Origin: Sinotaia quadrata
Lineage: Eukaryota > Mollusca > Gastropoda > Architaenioglossa > Viviparidae
Assembly: GCA_028829895.1 (NCBI GenBank)
Contig: CM054180.1
Location: 111,527,135 to 111,591,134, forward strand
Direction of reading: 5' to 3'
DNA length: 64,000 nt
The position numbers were made by a program, and so were the translations under genes. Shown here piece by piece: positions 47,673 to 60,129 of this stretch; the stretch's first letter is position 1, and each line of letters begins with the position of its first letter. Under the pieces are notes generated by a model that ran no database searches, had not been told where the DNA came from, and was given only the letters and a program-made list of their open reading frames with translations.

Positions 47673-48659
47673 GTAATGGCGAATCTTACATGAAATCATA
47701 TAATGTCATTGTCAGCTTCCCTTCGATACTTTCTTCTTGATAATATGTAAGAATATTCAACTATCTTTGATTCCACTTTCGCTTTCGTTGGATTAGTTTG
47801 AAATAGCTAGCGAATGCATGCGCTTGAATTAACTTAAAAACAAAATGAAATTTTGTGACACAAATAGTCGATTCGGGAGGGAGATATAATCTTCACCTTC
47901 TTGAAATTTGTATGCAATCTTAAAGGTATTTTACATTATCATGTGGATTGCTAGTTCATATCCAGTCTTTTCCAGCATTGCTCTAAGGGGAAATAATGCA
48001 CCATTCCATTTCGGTAGTGTTTAGCTTCTGGATTACGTTTCTTGCTTTCATTGCAGTAATAAAACAATACTTTTACCACGATTTGTTTTTAAAACGATTA
48101 TAACCATAAGATTGATATAATTTATTTCTTCAAACGAAATAGCAAACTGAGAAAATGTTTTTTATTAAAATTGTAATCAGTTGATGAAAAATATTATTCT
48201 GCTAATAAAGAATATGTAGAGACTAAATTATTACCTCCCTAACCACTCTCTCCTTCTTCCTTCTCCTTCTTCCCCTCCTGCCAACCGGAACTCTTTTAAA
48301 CTATGTATGTAAGTATCTCAGTTTCATTACATAGTAAGTGAACACACTGATTCTGTTTAGTGTATGAATTTACGACATTTCCTGTGAAGGATAGGCCTAT
48401 ATATTATATTATATTATATTATATTATATTATATTATATTATATTATATTATATTATATTATATGTAATGTGTATGTATACAAATACAATATTTGATGTT
48501 TTCAGTTTTCATTTTACGTGTTTTAATTAACATTTGCTCCTTTTACTCACTACGTCCTCAAAAGACTTCATACAATAGTGTTCTTTTTGCTTATTATATT
48601 ATAGTGGTTTTCCTCATTAATTCTTTATATTTATTTTCAGTTTACTATGGCGACATTAA
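47635..48659 (+). promoter_or_regulatory. upstream reading frame overlapping the gene 5 start
   Basis: An ATG at 47635 opens an 18-codon frame (MIFVNRVSRYCHSLLWRH) that crosses the predicted splice and stops at 48657-48659, after the main ATG at 48647. It differs from the gene 2 peptide at three places. Confidence 0.4.
48400..48465. repeat. (ATATT)n microsatellite
   Basis: About 13 copies of a 5-bp AT-only unit in intron 1 of gene 5; genes 3 and 4 have only two to four related copies at this place. Confidence 0.9.
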
Positions 48660-49756
48660 ACATGGACCACGTAGAAACTGAATGTCCCATTTGCCATGAA
48701 AATTATATCGAGCCGAAAATTCTACCGTGCGCTCATTTGCTGTGTCGTAACTGCCTCGTCAGCTGGGTCAAGACAACTAAAGATGCGCATTGTCCACTCT
48801 GTCGCAGCGCCATCTTCGACCTCAAGGACACTAACTCAAAGACCTCGGAAGATCTGGCGGAATGTTTGCCAACTGATCATGCAATGACTGCATTAGTAGA
48901 GAGTTATAAAATTATTTCACAGCGACAAGTGTGTTGTGTACACACTGATACAAATGCCGTGTCACTGTGTCTACATTGTAGTGTCATGCTGTGTCAGTCC
49001 TGTGTTGAACATCACCACATACTACCGATAACTTCTTCGCACAAAATAGAAAAATTAGCAACATTGACATCGGAACGATTGGCCGTTTTCCGACAATCGC
49101 CATGTTCTGCACATCCCGCTGAAACATCAAAACTGTTTTGCTCGAAGCATGGCGTTTCTATCTGCCATTTATGCGCTTCATCAAAGCACCTTGCCTGCCA
49201 GGAAGTGGCAGATCTGAATGAAATATTAAAGAAACACAAACAGTCGTTTGCAGAAATGGAAAACAATTTGACGAAAGCAGAGTCCACTCTGAATGAGACT
49301 TTAACGAAATTTGAAGATTTGATTGTACGGTCAAAGGAAGATATGAAAGCGGCTTATACTAAGATAGACTCCCTGTGCGATGACCTTATAGTCTCTGTAG
49401 AGTCCTGTAGAAATAAACTGAAGAAAATATTAAAAAATTCAGAGGAAGGATTTAAGGCAGCAGTTGAAGACAGGAAGTCGTATTTAGCACGGAGGATTGG
49501 ACTCGTGACGTCACACAAACTTCTTCTAAAACGCTTACAGCAAACTGCTTCCAGCAGCGTACTGGTGCCTATGGCAACTATGATCCAAAACCGCGTCAAG
49601 GACCTCACCTCTGCTTTATCACTACCTTTAGATATGAAGCCAATGGAAATAGCGAAACTGAGTATTGACGAGGAGGCAACTTCACGCGTGAAGAGTGAAC
49701 TGGAAAAATTAAATCACATGACAGTCATTTCGACAATAGGGAATCTGTTTTTACAG
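48647..49756 (+). CDS. gene 5 exon 2: RING, B-boxes, coiled coil
   Basis: The exon encodes 370 codons with donor TTTACAG|GTGGAC. The RING is CPIC ... CAHLLCRNC ... CPLC with W40. B-box 2 reads CSAHPAETSKLFCSKHG. In-frame bases after the donor (VDIRNDLT, stop) would add eight residues if intron 2 were retained. Confidence 0.9.
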
Positions 49757-51641
49757 GTGGACATTAGAAATGATTTAACATAGCATTATATATAACTGCG
49801 CGTCCCTTCTTTCTTTTTTGTTTTGTTTTACTTTTACTTTTAATTGTAATGGTTTATTTAATGCAGAAGATATGATATGAAGGCTGTATTCAGTGTTTAA
49901 AACAAATACACAGAGTAGAGAATTAGGAAATAATACCATGTAGTCTTTTTATAGTGCAACTCTCACGATGAATACGAAAAAATAATAGTTGGTCGTTGTG
50001 AACATTATATATTAATATAGTACAGTTTTGCTATACATGTATAATATAAAGAGTTAGTACGTATAAGATATTTTATAGAAGGCAGCATTCATTATTAACA
50101 GACATAAATTTGATTATTTGATGATGAGAGTATTCATGCTGAAGTATCGTAGCTGATATAGATTGAAGAATTGCACTAAAACCTTTTCATTTTCCAGACC
50201 ACGATCACTCGTGCAGAACACTTAACAGTAAAGTATTCATGGCACATGTTGGCATTAGTAGATTCCGTGGAGAGTGGCATCTAAAAAATATTATTTTTCC
50301 AATAGTGATTACATACAAGTAATTGTTAATTAGAGGACATAATTAGTTTTATCTCAGAAATTTAATTGTTATCTTACAGAATGTCTGGATGTTTCATGGC
50401 ATCTGCGGAAGTAACATTGCACTGAACAGTAAGAGACAGACTGCGGAGGTGATAGACACAGCAGATTGGGTCAACAGACTGGTGATTTCCAACGAACCAA
50501 TGTCTACCAACAGTCAGTATGAGGTAACTTCTCTGGAAACATAATTAAACAACTGATTTAAAACTGTTTGTGAGGTTGTGTAATCCAGTACTTCATTACG
50601 TTAATGATGAAAACTCAACCGGATAATAAGATGTATCTTGTTTCCAAAGTATATAAACATAGGATTATAAATGGTAATGCATTATGAGACTCCAACATTG
50701 TACTATTATTATTATTATTATTGATAAACGGACTAAACAAACGGTTAAAAAATATCAGTACATTTATTATAAATTCCTTCTCTAATAACGTCTTCCCTTG
50801 ATTTCTATGACATCTGTTTGGGTCACAGACATGTCAACTGCGCTCTTTCTATCTGCCCGTGTTGTTTGACACTTTATACTGTGTATATGGAAACAACTCT
50901 CTCTCACGGTAATCTCAAACAAAAAAAATGTTTCTTTGATTCCTTGAACAATCTTTGAAAAAGTGTTTTCCTCACCGATCCTTATTCAGTACCTAGTGGA
51001 CAATTTTCTCATTCTCTCATGGAAACGTCAGCATTAAATGCAAATACATTTCTCTCCAATAGCATCGGAACTAGAAACGTCAGTGGTTAGAAATCAAGCC
51101 CGTCTGTGTTCTTAAAAGTTAAAAATCTCTAACGTCTGGCAGCGTTATTGATATCAGGATTTATTATTTAATTGTTTTCTGCTTTTCTGGAACAAATGTT
51201 TGATATACGATCTCTATGTGTAATATTTTCCTTTCTGTTTGCTCTCAGTGTTTCAGTTTGCTTTAGAAAAGCTTATTCATGAGGAATAAAATATTCAGTG
51301 CACAACACGATAACATTATAAATTTGTAAAATATATATATATATTTAAAATTGTCTTTAATTTTAATAATCAATTAAACGATAATGAGAGAAAAGCCTGT
51401 AGGATTATAATTGAGAAAGGAGAAAATTAAGAGAGGCAAAAGATATAATGCAGAGTGGAGACAGAGATTGGACTAACAAAGGGAATAAAGGGAGATAACC
51501 TGAGAGAGGAAATAAAAACACTCGTTTTCAAAACTTATTTTTCATTTATGCCGTACCTGAAAAGTGTGATTCTAATGACAATATCCAAAAGTATAAATAA
51601 TTGTCTTTTCACCACATACAAACATTCACAGAAATATAGAA

Positions 51642-51685
<44 letters not shown>

Positions 51686-52399
51686 GAACGGACAGACGGA
51701 AGGATAGATATGGTGGCACCATTTGGGAAGGGGGTGTTTGCTTCATTCTTAATTTAATTCTTTATCCCAAATTGGTAGCCTGTACGACTCATGACGCATT
51801 CAGAACATGCCAGGTATTAACAAATTTCTTAATAAACAAGACGTTGTACAATAATGAAATAAATATAAATTAATATGACTTTTACAGACTCAATTCCTAT
51901 CCTGACAGTAAACATTTAAAATATGATTGAAAAGTTAATAAATAACATATAGTGGAACATTTTTGAATGCTTTTAATCGTGCGTATATGTTTATATTCAT
52001 TAAATTTAACATTCTTGTTGCAAATTATTTGTAAGAAATATTTGAACGAAATAAAAAAAAATTAGAATAATTATACGAAGTAAAATATGAATAAATTAAT
52101 TAAATTATTTTAATTTCATTTACCTAGATAAAAGTGGAGAAAATAAATCCGTGGTACACTGGGATATCCACAGTAATTGGAGTTTGTGAAGAGAGCGCAC
52201 TCTCAGACCCACTGCCACGACATTACTGTGAATTGAAGACTTTTGTCGGTGTACGAGCATCACATGGCATTCGTCACTGTGAAACAGTTGGTCACATTGT
52301 GTAACTACTGTGTCTGTTTATTAAGCTGTTTAAACAAAATACTATGTGTCTATGCCTGCAGTTTGCATGCGAGCTTGCATCCTGGTTTGTGTCAATGTT

Positions 52400-52448
<49 letters not shown>

Positions 52449-54531
52449 CCGAGGTTTTTTACGCGCGTATACACGAACATACATAGAATGAAAAAATGAA
52501 AACATTGTTTGTGTATGTTTGTGTGACGGGGGTTGTGTACACATATACATAGAATAAAAAAGTAGTAAATTAATATATACAATTTGTAAATATGTTATAT
52601 TGACCTTGGAAAATGCTTATCGTGATAATAGATCTTAAATATGAATAAATGTTTTATTTTTCAGCTTAATATTCTTTGAATCGTGCGTTAATTGTGTACG
52701 TGGTTTACAATCTGTTGGAAAGGAAAATTGTACTTTCGATATAATGCTCACAATCTTTTTCTCTTTCTGTGCAGAATTGAGATGAAGAGTTTTAGATAAT
52801 GGAAATACTTAGTGTATGATTTAATACATTTTAATGTCAATATTGATACCGTATAAAATTGATGTTACGCCGCCTTTGATATCATAGTAATTTCTACTAC
52901 TTGCCATTACTTACAATTTTCAGATTGTGTAACTTTTAAAGGCGCACTATTTTGTACCAGATATTATTATGTTGGCCTAACAGATTTTATTTCACTTTTT
53001 TTGCTGGTTTGCTTTGCGTGATGGCGATCATTTTCAAGTAGAGATATGTGGAAACAATTAAATAAATTTGTTTTAATGTTTTCATTTAGACTGACCAGTT
53101 TTCCTGTCCTGCCTTAACGACTGTTAAAGTGGGAAGTCGTCTTGGTGTGATGGTTGACACATCCCACTCTCTTCATGTGTACGTGGACGGCAAAGACCAA
53201 GGAGTTGTGGCAAAGAATGTGGCACAGCCGTGTTATGCAGTCTTTGATCTTCGATTTTTCCTCAAGAAAGTTTGTACATTTTCATTCGGAAAGTTAATAT
53301 ATTCGAAAACGAAACGTTTCCGTAAGACGGTTTATGAATTTTCGATGATAAATTTAACATGTTAGAAAACGAAATGTTATTGTTAGTGGTTTGTGCACTT
53401 TAATTCAAAATTAAATGTTTAAAGAAATTCTGACTTGGTTTATGAATTTTTCAATGAAATATTGAAGATGATTTTATTCCCGACTTACTTTAGAGATATA
53501 TTTTACATTACTCTCTAGCGTTTTATAGATGATAATTTGAAATACGAGTTTTCTTTCAAAACATATTTGCGTTGCAAATCTGCCGAGAATTAGTAGAATT
53601 AAGGCGTAAATAGAATCCCCTCTATACTTTTAAAATAATGAAATCATTTTAACCAAAATAAAATGACTTGTTCCTAAAGTTTGAATCCTTCCAAAACGTA
53701 ACCATAGCTGCACGCAATATACTTGATATTATAAATAAATCGGTTTTAAAAGTATTGTTGTGATGAAATGCTTGCTGTCTGAATAATTCAATTTGTTAAG
53801 TTGTATCAATATTCATTTTAACAGTGTCTTTATGTATTTACTGATTTCTATTGCATTTATCATTAAATGACATTTGCATTTGATTTAACTGCCGCAGCAT
53901 TATAATGCAAAGGTTGGGACAGCCGTTCTGAACACGTATGATCATGCCCAAACATGTCTGACCCTAATGAAAATAATGGAATATGACAGAACACATTTCG
54001 TCTTAACTGAACTTATTTGAACTGAAATGACTTGCCTGACTATTGCTGAAGAACACTACACATGGCTGGTGTTCAATGATGTTTATAACTGTAACAAGCA
54101 AAAATGGTCAAACATATTAAGACGAAATATGTCGAAACTCTCCTGAACACTTTTGAATATGGGTAACTGTTACAGTACATATCTGATCATTTCTCAATAA
54201 ATCTGAGCAATATGAGGACTAAGTACAACTGAACAAAACTAAATGATTTCATCTAAAACCTTGATCAAAAGCAAGAGCGATTATAATAATTCTTAATTTT
54301 GTTATATTTGAAAATATTTTCCAGGTTTCGTTATATATTTTCAAGATTTGCTACTTTTGCCCCGATGGAATTTTGATGAAATACAGTTCTTTTACTGCAT
54401 CGTAAAACCCTTTCATTATCTTTGCAGGTAACTACACTTCCTGTGTGGACTCTCCAGTGAACTACATTAAACTGCTGTTCAGTGACCCAGAAAATAGGAA
54501 GAATGTAATCAGCTGGTCGTATTGCGGATAA
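48647..54531 (+). CDS. gene 5: TRIM-like RING/B-box/coiled-coil-NHR E3 ubiquitin ligase
   Basis: Exons are 48647-49756, 50380-50523, 52128-52250, 53090-53273 and 54428-54531, about 554 aa. It is the most compact complete copy, with introns 1-5 of 968, 623, 1604, 839 and 1154 bp. RING and B-box ligands, the RING Trp, all three NHR exons and the full tail are present. The NHR patches are again unlike the other copies, and framework changes also appear (EKIN for EEID, GICGSN for DNCGSN). Confidence 0.75.
50380..50523 (+). CDS. gene 5 exon 3 (NHR segment 1)
   Basis: The exon is 144 bp. It reads NVWMFHGICGSNIALNSKRQ, TAEV, patch [24 protein letters not shown]. The conserved Leu of NLYE is Gln here. 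Confidence 0.75.
51640..51705. repeat. GATA/GACA simple repeat
   Basis: GATAGATAG followed by GACAGACA units in intron 3 of gene 5; matches the tracts at 1880-1950, 13561 and 39236. Confidence 0.8.
52128..52250 (+). CDS. gene 5 exon 4 (NHR segment 2)
   Basis: The exon is 123 bp, phase 0/0, with donor GGT|GTACGA. It reads IKVEKIN, patch [23 protein letters not shown], patch RHYCEL, KTFVG. Confidence 0.7.
52404..52446. repeat. (TG)n microsatellite in intron 4 of gene 5
   Basis: About 21 TG repeats, followed about 50 bp later by a partial duplication of the flank (GTTTGTGTGACGGGGGTTGT, about 52510-52535). Confidence 0.9.
53090..53273 (+). CDS. gene 5 exon 5 (NHR segment 3)
   Basis: The exon is 184 bp with donor GTT T|GTACAT. 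It reads [61 protein letters not shown]. Confidence 0.75.
54428..54531 (+). CDS. gene 5 exon 6 (full C-terminus)
   Basis: The exon is 104 bp after CTTTGCAG. It reads NYTSCVDSPVNYIKLLFSDP, ENRKNVISWSYCG, stop at 54529-54531. Together with gene 4 it defines the ancestral tail of the family. Confidence 0.65.
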
Positions 54532-54636
54532 TAATATTTATGAAAATAATATAAATATTAACAAATACGCATTTTGTATTTGTTTCATTAAGAGCACAAT
54601 AGCATTTCGATCATATTCTAATTTAGGTTGAAAGTC

Positions 54637-54642
54637 AATAAA
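54637..54642 (+). terminator. poly(A) signal of gene 5
   Basis: AATAAA in AAAGTCAATAAATTATA, followed by a short TG tract from 54703. Confidence 0.6.
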
Positions 54643-54849
54643 TTATATTTATTTTCTACTTATCTCCATATTCTCTCCGCTCTCTTGTTACATTATGCGA
54701 TTGTGTGTGTGTATATGTGTGTGTGGGGGGGGCTTGCGAAGTGTGAGTGTGTGTGTGTGTGTGTTCGTAATGCTTCAGTAATTAAAAAAAAAAACAAAAC
54801 ATATGTTAATATCTCCTTATTTGGAGTGGAACCCTTATAGCGAATACTC

Positions 54850-55070
54850 TCCTTTGTCTTGTAATTAGTTCAAAGTTTGCATTATTAATAAAATTGTTAA
54901 AATAACCATTGTCACGTATTTTAATGATTTGTAATTAGTTCAAAATTTGCACTATTAATAAAATTGTTATAATAACCATTGTCACGTAATTAACACTAAT
55001 GATTTGTAATTAGTTCAAAGTTTGCACTATTAATAAAATTGTTATAATAACCATTGTCTCGTATTTAACA
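54850..55070. repeat. about 68-bp tandem repeat, three copies
   Basis: Copies of TTGTAATTAGTTCAAAGTTT then GCACTATTAATAAAATTGTT and ATAACCATTGTCACGTA. The homologous place in the previous unit (about 44460-44530) has one copy. Confidence 0.85.
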
Positions 55071-55552
55071 CAAATGAATATAATGACGTTTCTCGTCCTT
55101 CTCTTCTCACAGAAATATTTTCTTAGCCCTTACTATCAGTTTCAGTTTACCCATTCCTTTCATCAGAATTGAAATTTTATTAAAGTTATTTTTTTCTCAG
55201 AATTTTATATGAAAGTTTAAATAACAGTCTACTCATAATTGAAAGAAATAAAAATAGCGATGTAACTACTCTCAGTGTCGATTGGCATATTGTTGAAATG
55301 TTATATGTTAATCTGATTTCTGATATCAACTGTAGCTAATGTTACAATATATTTTCTTAAATGTTTTATCGTTTCCTCAGATTACAGTTTTTCTAGTAGT
55401 CGTAAGTATGGAAAAACTTATTAATTTTAGTCATCATACTGCAATGGAAATAAGGTTACAACTGTAATCTTCCTCGCCATTAACTACACAACTTACTCTC
55501 ACTCAAAACAGCTTTTCTTCTCTCCACTTCTGCCTGTCATCCACTTTCACTT

Positions 55553-55740
55553 TCTAAATAAACAGCTTTTCTTCCCTCCACCTCTGCCTGTCCTCGACTT
55601 TATAAATAGCTTATCTTCTTTCCACTTCTGCCTGTCCACGACTTTATAAATAGCTTATCTTCTTTCCACTTCTGCCTGTCCACGACTTTATAAATAGCTT
55701 ATCTTCTTTCCACTTCTGCCTGTCCACGACTTTCTCTGTA
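55553..55740. repeat. 44-bp tandem repeat, about four copies
   Basis: Copies of GACTTTATAAATAGCTTATC then TTCTTTCCACTTCTGCCTGT and CCAC. Single-copy forms of the ancestral sequence are at about 5960 and 20520. Confidence 0.85.
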
Positions 55741-56434
55741 TACAAAAAATCAACTGTATCACAAAATGCAAAGTACATATCTGAAAATTATAGATAGAAA
55801 TTATAATTTATATTAATGGAAGAAAGTCCCATCATATAGCATGCCTTCTTAATTCCTCTTTTCCTTGAAAACTTTAAATACTTTCTGCACAGGGAGGTGA
55901 AGGAGAGGGATGTACATAAGCATCTGTGTGATCAACTCAAGAAAAAACTGATGTTCTATCTGCCTCACAATTAGGTCCATTGTATTGATTTCTTTAGTTA
56001 GAAACGCACAGTGGTATTTTATTATTTTCGTCTCTAGCCTGTAACCCGGAAAGTGATTATAAATTTATATATATAATATTTATATCATATTGCCTTCACG
56101 CCAGAAGGTCTGACGTGTGCTAGCCTCCCGACTTTGTAACTGGGACACAGCAATACAGTGTATTTAGTTTGAGGGAGTGTGTTATGACATGAAAGGAATC
56201 ATTTCTCTAACTGCAATTCACGAGGAAACGAAATAGAAGACAAACATGGTCTGATACATTAATTAAACGAAAGTCGATGAATGCTGAACAAAGTATTACA
56301 GTACATAACAAAATTAAACGAAAGCCCATGAATGCTGAACGAAGTACTACAGTACCTAACAGTTTCTCCCTAGCTCTTCTGATCGCTAAACGTTCTTGTG
56401 TGTGTACACATTTTACAGCCTTAGAGTTTTGACC

Positions 56435-57480
56435 GTTATTGAAATTTGAATGACGTGTGCGTATTGCGTCATGTTGACTTAGAAGTGAGGTCCTGAACGA
56501 ACGAGTGTGCATGGTGGTAGATTTATTGACCGGTGCTTGATGTTTGCGGCAGATAGGTGATCGAGTGTTTGTTGTTTAAGTTGCGTGATCAATGGCCAAT
56601 AAGCTAGCTAGAGATTATTTTGCGGCACGTGTGTGGGTTTTGGTATACAATGGGGGCGTTGTCAATTAGGTCAGAGTGTGCGTTTAGAAGTCGTTAGAAA
56701 GGCGTAATCCTTATTAGAGCTAAACAATTGGTCAGATCGAAAGTGTGTCTAATAGATGCAGATGTGTGATCCCAAGGGTGATAAAAGTCCCATAGCGAAA
56801 TTTTATCTTCACTCGTTTCTTAAATTTGTCTTTGGGTGGCACCTGGAATCATAGTCACTCCTGACCACAGGTTGTATATGAGAGCAAATACCCTTGGCTG
56901 TATAAGGTAAAACGTCTTTGCTTTGTATGAATGGTTAGGTCTTATTAGGATGTTATATAATATGTTTTATTTTGAACATGTTAACATTTCTTTCTCTCAG
57001 AGGCTTATACCAAACTTAGTATTTATTAATAGAGCAATTGACTGGACACTTAGGCTTTGCAAATGTTTGTGTTGCAGGGTTTTTATTTTTAGCTGCTCGT
57101 TTTGTAGCTGCCTGTTTTTGCTTGCCTGTGTGGCTGGTTGCCTGTGTGGCCGTTCTGTTTATCTTGATTACATTGCCCCTGGCTTGAGTGGGACATTCTG
57201 AGCCCTTGACTGTGGCAGATCTAACTCTAAAAATACTGTGTCGTCATTCCAGTGCATAATTTGAGTGCCCATTCAGAAAGTGACTATAGTGTAGCAAAAT
57301 TGCCATTGGCCACTTTGTATCTATACTTTTTATCTTGTTAACTTTCTTAATTAAATTTCTTGTTATTATTTTAAACGTGTATTTGTTAGTGAAGTAATTT
57401 CTATCATTTATTTTCATAGTCCGAAGTGATAATCTAATGATTGCGTCTTTTCCTTTATTCGTCTATTTATAATCATCATA
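56435..57480 (+). mobile_element. dispersed repeat, LTR-like, copy 1
   Basis: It starts where unit-type sequence (CCTTAGAGTTTTGAC) breaks off. It shares many blocks in order with 63197-63995: GTGATCAATGGCCAATAA, GCGGCA-GTGTGTG, CTTGTTAACTTTCTT, TTTGTTAGTGAAGTAATTTC and TCTAATGATT-CGTCTT. A GATAAAAG TATA-like box is shared (about 56780 and 63473). This suggests two copies of a long terminal repeat or another non-coding element of about 1 kb; the type is not settled. Confidence 0.55.
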
Positions 57481-59045
57481 TATATATTCATATACATTAA
57501 TTCTCAGATATGAGTGGGGGCGGAGCCAACGTGGTGATGTACCAGTATATCGGCCTAACATTTGCAGATATACATATATAACCAGTGATCCATACTCTGC
57601 ATCGACACTTGTAGATATTTTGTATCATAACTAACTACACATATTTGATATAATTCATATAGATTGTCTTTCTCAAACCCTAATCTGCTTCATAAAGGTT
57701 TTTGTGATTTGCAGACAGAGAAAATTGGTGAGGCATCATGGACACTAACCATTAATTAATTTATCTCCACCTTCTCAGAGCATTACTGATTCAATATTTC
57801 TAGACAATTTGTAGACAATTTCTAGACAATTTCTAGACAATCAGCTCAAACGCCTCTTGATCGTGTAGAAATTCTGGCCCACACTCTCTCACTTAGAGGA
57901 CACTTCCCATGATATGTTATTGTCTGACAATTAAGTATGATTGAAATTAAGCTCCTATCCACCCAAACATACAGATATCCGTCTTTGTTTAAATATAGAT
58001 GTTGAAGATTAACAGAAAGCAACAAAAATATGTAACATGAATAAAGTTAAAGAAGAAAATAAGGTACATAATAACTAGTAGTCACAAAGGTAAATTCTAA
58101 TTATGAAGTAATGTCTTTATAATTAAATTAGTCATTAAATCAAAATCTGCTATTAATATCTGGTCCATCAGTAGGCCACAAGTAGGTGACAGTTGGTGGT
58201 AATTTAAGAATGTTTATCACTTGATTATAATCAGTTTTGTCAGCTCAAAAGTCTTAACTTTCGAAGAGAACAAATGTTTTGTTGCTATCTAAACGGAACC
58301 TTTATAAATCAGTAATGTTGCCGGTACTAATAAGCAAAAAATATGGAAATGGTACCTCACAGAGGTATTTTAAGAGGTATAAATTTAGAAGCCAGTCGCC
58401 TGAACCAGTGTTTATGCGTGATGACTGAGTTGTCTCTCTTGTGTCCTGGCATGTACTGAACACTGTGCTGAAAGTAGGCCACTGTGCTATAGTGGTTTGA
58501 TGTGACAGGTGAGTACACAACATTGACCGTCCGCCAAACGAGGTCACATCAAGCTGTAATGTAGCCAGACTGGACGAAGTCCCAAAGAAGAATCTTGCTG
58601 GAGACTTTAATGAAGAATTTGATTAAACTGAAGATTCTAGTGAAGAATGCAGACCAGAGGAAGGAATAATGGAGGCTTTGTGTGCAAATGCGTTGTTTCT
58701 GGAAAAAAACAGGTTTGTTTATTTTTTATGTTGACTGACTGAATTCTACATAGTTTATATTTGTGCATGAAATTGCTTCTATTGTTCTACTAGGAAGAAG
58801 AAAATTTCATTTTGCTTGACTGGTCCAGGTCATGTTACCAGTATTTTATCATTTTTTCGAGTGGGGAATACCTGACATCTCGAAGAGACATGCCATTGGT
58901 TTGACAATTCTTTGAATTCCCCTGGAACAGTGTACGTTCACTTAGGGCAGGCATTTTAATATTTCAGTTAATTTTGAAGAGAGACTTCAGTTTGCCCAGA
59001 TGTACAAGCAGCCAAGAGAGATGGCTGCAGGTGAATGGTATCTAC

Positions 59046-59117
59046 TCATGCATGTTTTGATTGATTGAGTGTAGGGGGCGCTTCCGGCTTCCGCCGCTTT
59101 CGCGCAATCATGCATGT
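59046..59117. mobile_element. 52-bp GC-rich insertion with 10-bp target duplication
   Basis: TCATGCATGT at 59046-59055 is repeated exactly at 59108-59117, flanking TTTGATTGATTGAGTG... through CTTTCGCGCAA (59056-59107). The units before genes 2 and 5 have a single, uninterrupted TCAAGCATGT-like site (about 8830 and 46400). The insert is far richer in G+C (GGGGGCGCTTCCGG, CCGCCGCTTTCGCGC) than its surroundings and partly self-complementary. Confidence 0.6.
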
Positions 59118-60129
59118 CTTGGGATCTATAGAATTTATATCTGATGGCTACGATACCTAATGCTGATTACATAATCATTGAGACATCGCCAGACTGTCCT
59201 GTACCACTCTTTAACTAACAATTAGTGTTTTCATCTCCCTTCGTAACCTATCTTAGCAAACGGGTAAGAAAGAAATCTCAAAATTCAAATGCGGCTGGTG
59301 TTAAATTAAATTGAAATATTAAATAATTAATAAAATATAATAATCGATTATTACTTGTGTCATTTGCGTTTCGGGTGTTACATTATGCGGTAACTTGGTA
59401 TATTTTAATTTGTTGTGCTATACTTTGAAATATTGTAATATACTATGTTCTACTTAGTTATATTGTAATTTGCTGTGCTATACTTTGCTATATTGTAATA
59501 CAATGTGTTATTCTTTACTATGTTGGAAAATAAAATAAACATTCTGCGCTCCTAACCGTGAGTGTCGGTCGTAATTTATTTTAAAATCAAAATGATTAAA
59601 GATTAAACAATAACATCTGCAGCATCATTTTCTATTGTTTTATTTATCTTTTGGTCATGAAATCATTCGTTCAAAAGTTTAGCAAATAAGCAGTGGCATC
59701 TTTATCAGCTTCCGACTTGTTAACCCATCAGCTTTGTTTGTTGCTTTTTTTCCCAGCAGGACCATTGAAGTAACTAGTACTGTAATTATTATTATCTTAA
59801 CATAATCTTCTCAACGCATTTTTTTGAAAGGTAGTGTATCGCCTTTTGAGGTTATACAAATTAATTATTTTAAAATGATTTTATAACGTTATAATTCTCC
59901 GTGATAGATTATTTTTAGAAAGCCACGCTGAAGTTTATATAAATAAAATAGGAACACACTGTTAATATATCAATTCCTGTTTTCTTACAGACATAATTTG
60001 TCATGATCTTGAAATTCCTCTATCCCTTCTGTCTCTCTACACTGCTTCTTTATTTGTCTTTGACAGTATTTGAGAGTAACCACGTATCTATCCATGTACA
60101 TTCACATTAATCATGATATTTTAATAGTA

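Larger units (their letters stand above)
54643..60129. other. intergenic region between genes 5 and 6
   Basis: It holds a short TG tract (54703-54765), about 68-bp repeats (54850-55070), 44-bp repeats (55553-55740), unit-type sequence, a dispersed repeat copy (about 56435-57480) with further unmatched sequence to about 57660, 12-bp repeats (57793-57842), a 52-bp insertion (59056-59107) and a minisatellite (59390-59525). No host gene is seen. Confidence 0.6.

Noticed and set aside
56923..57201. Cys-rich 92-residue open frame
   Set aside because: It lies in a dispersed repeat and is not kept in the second copy at 63 kb.
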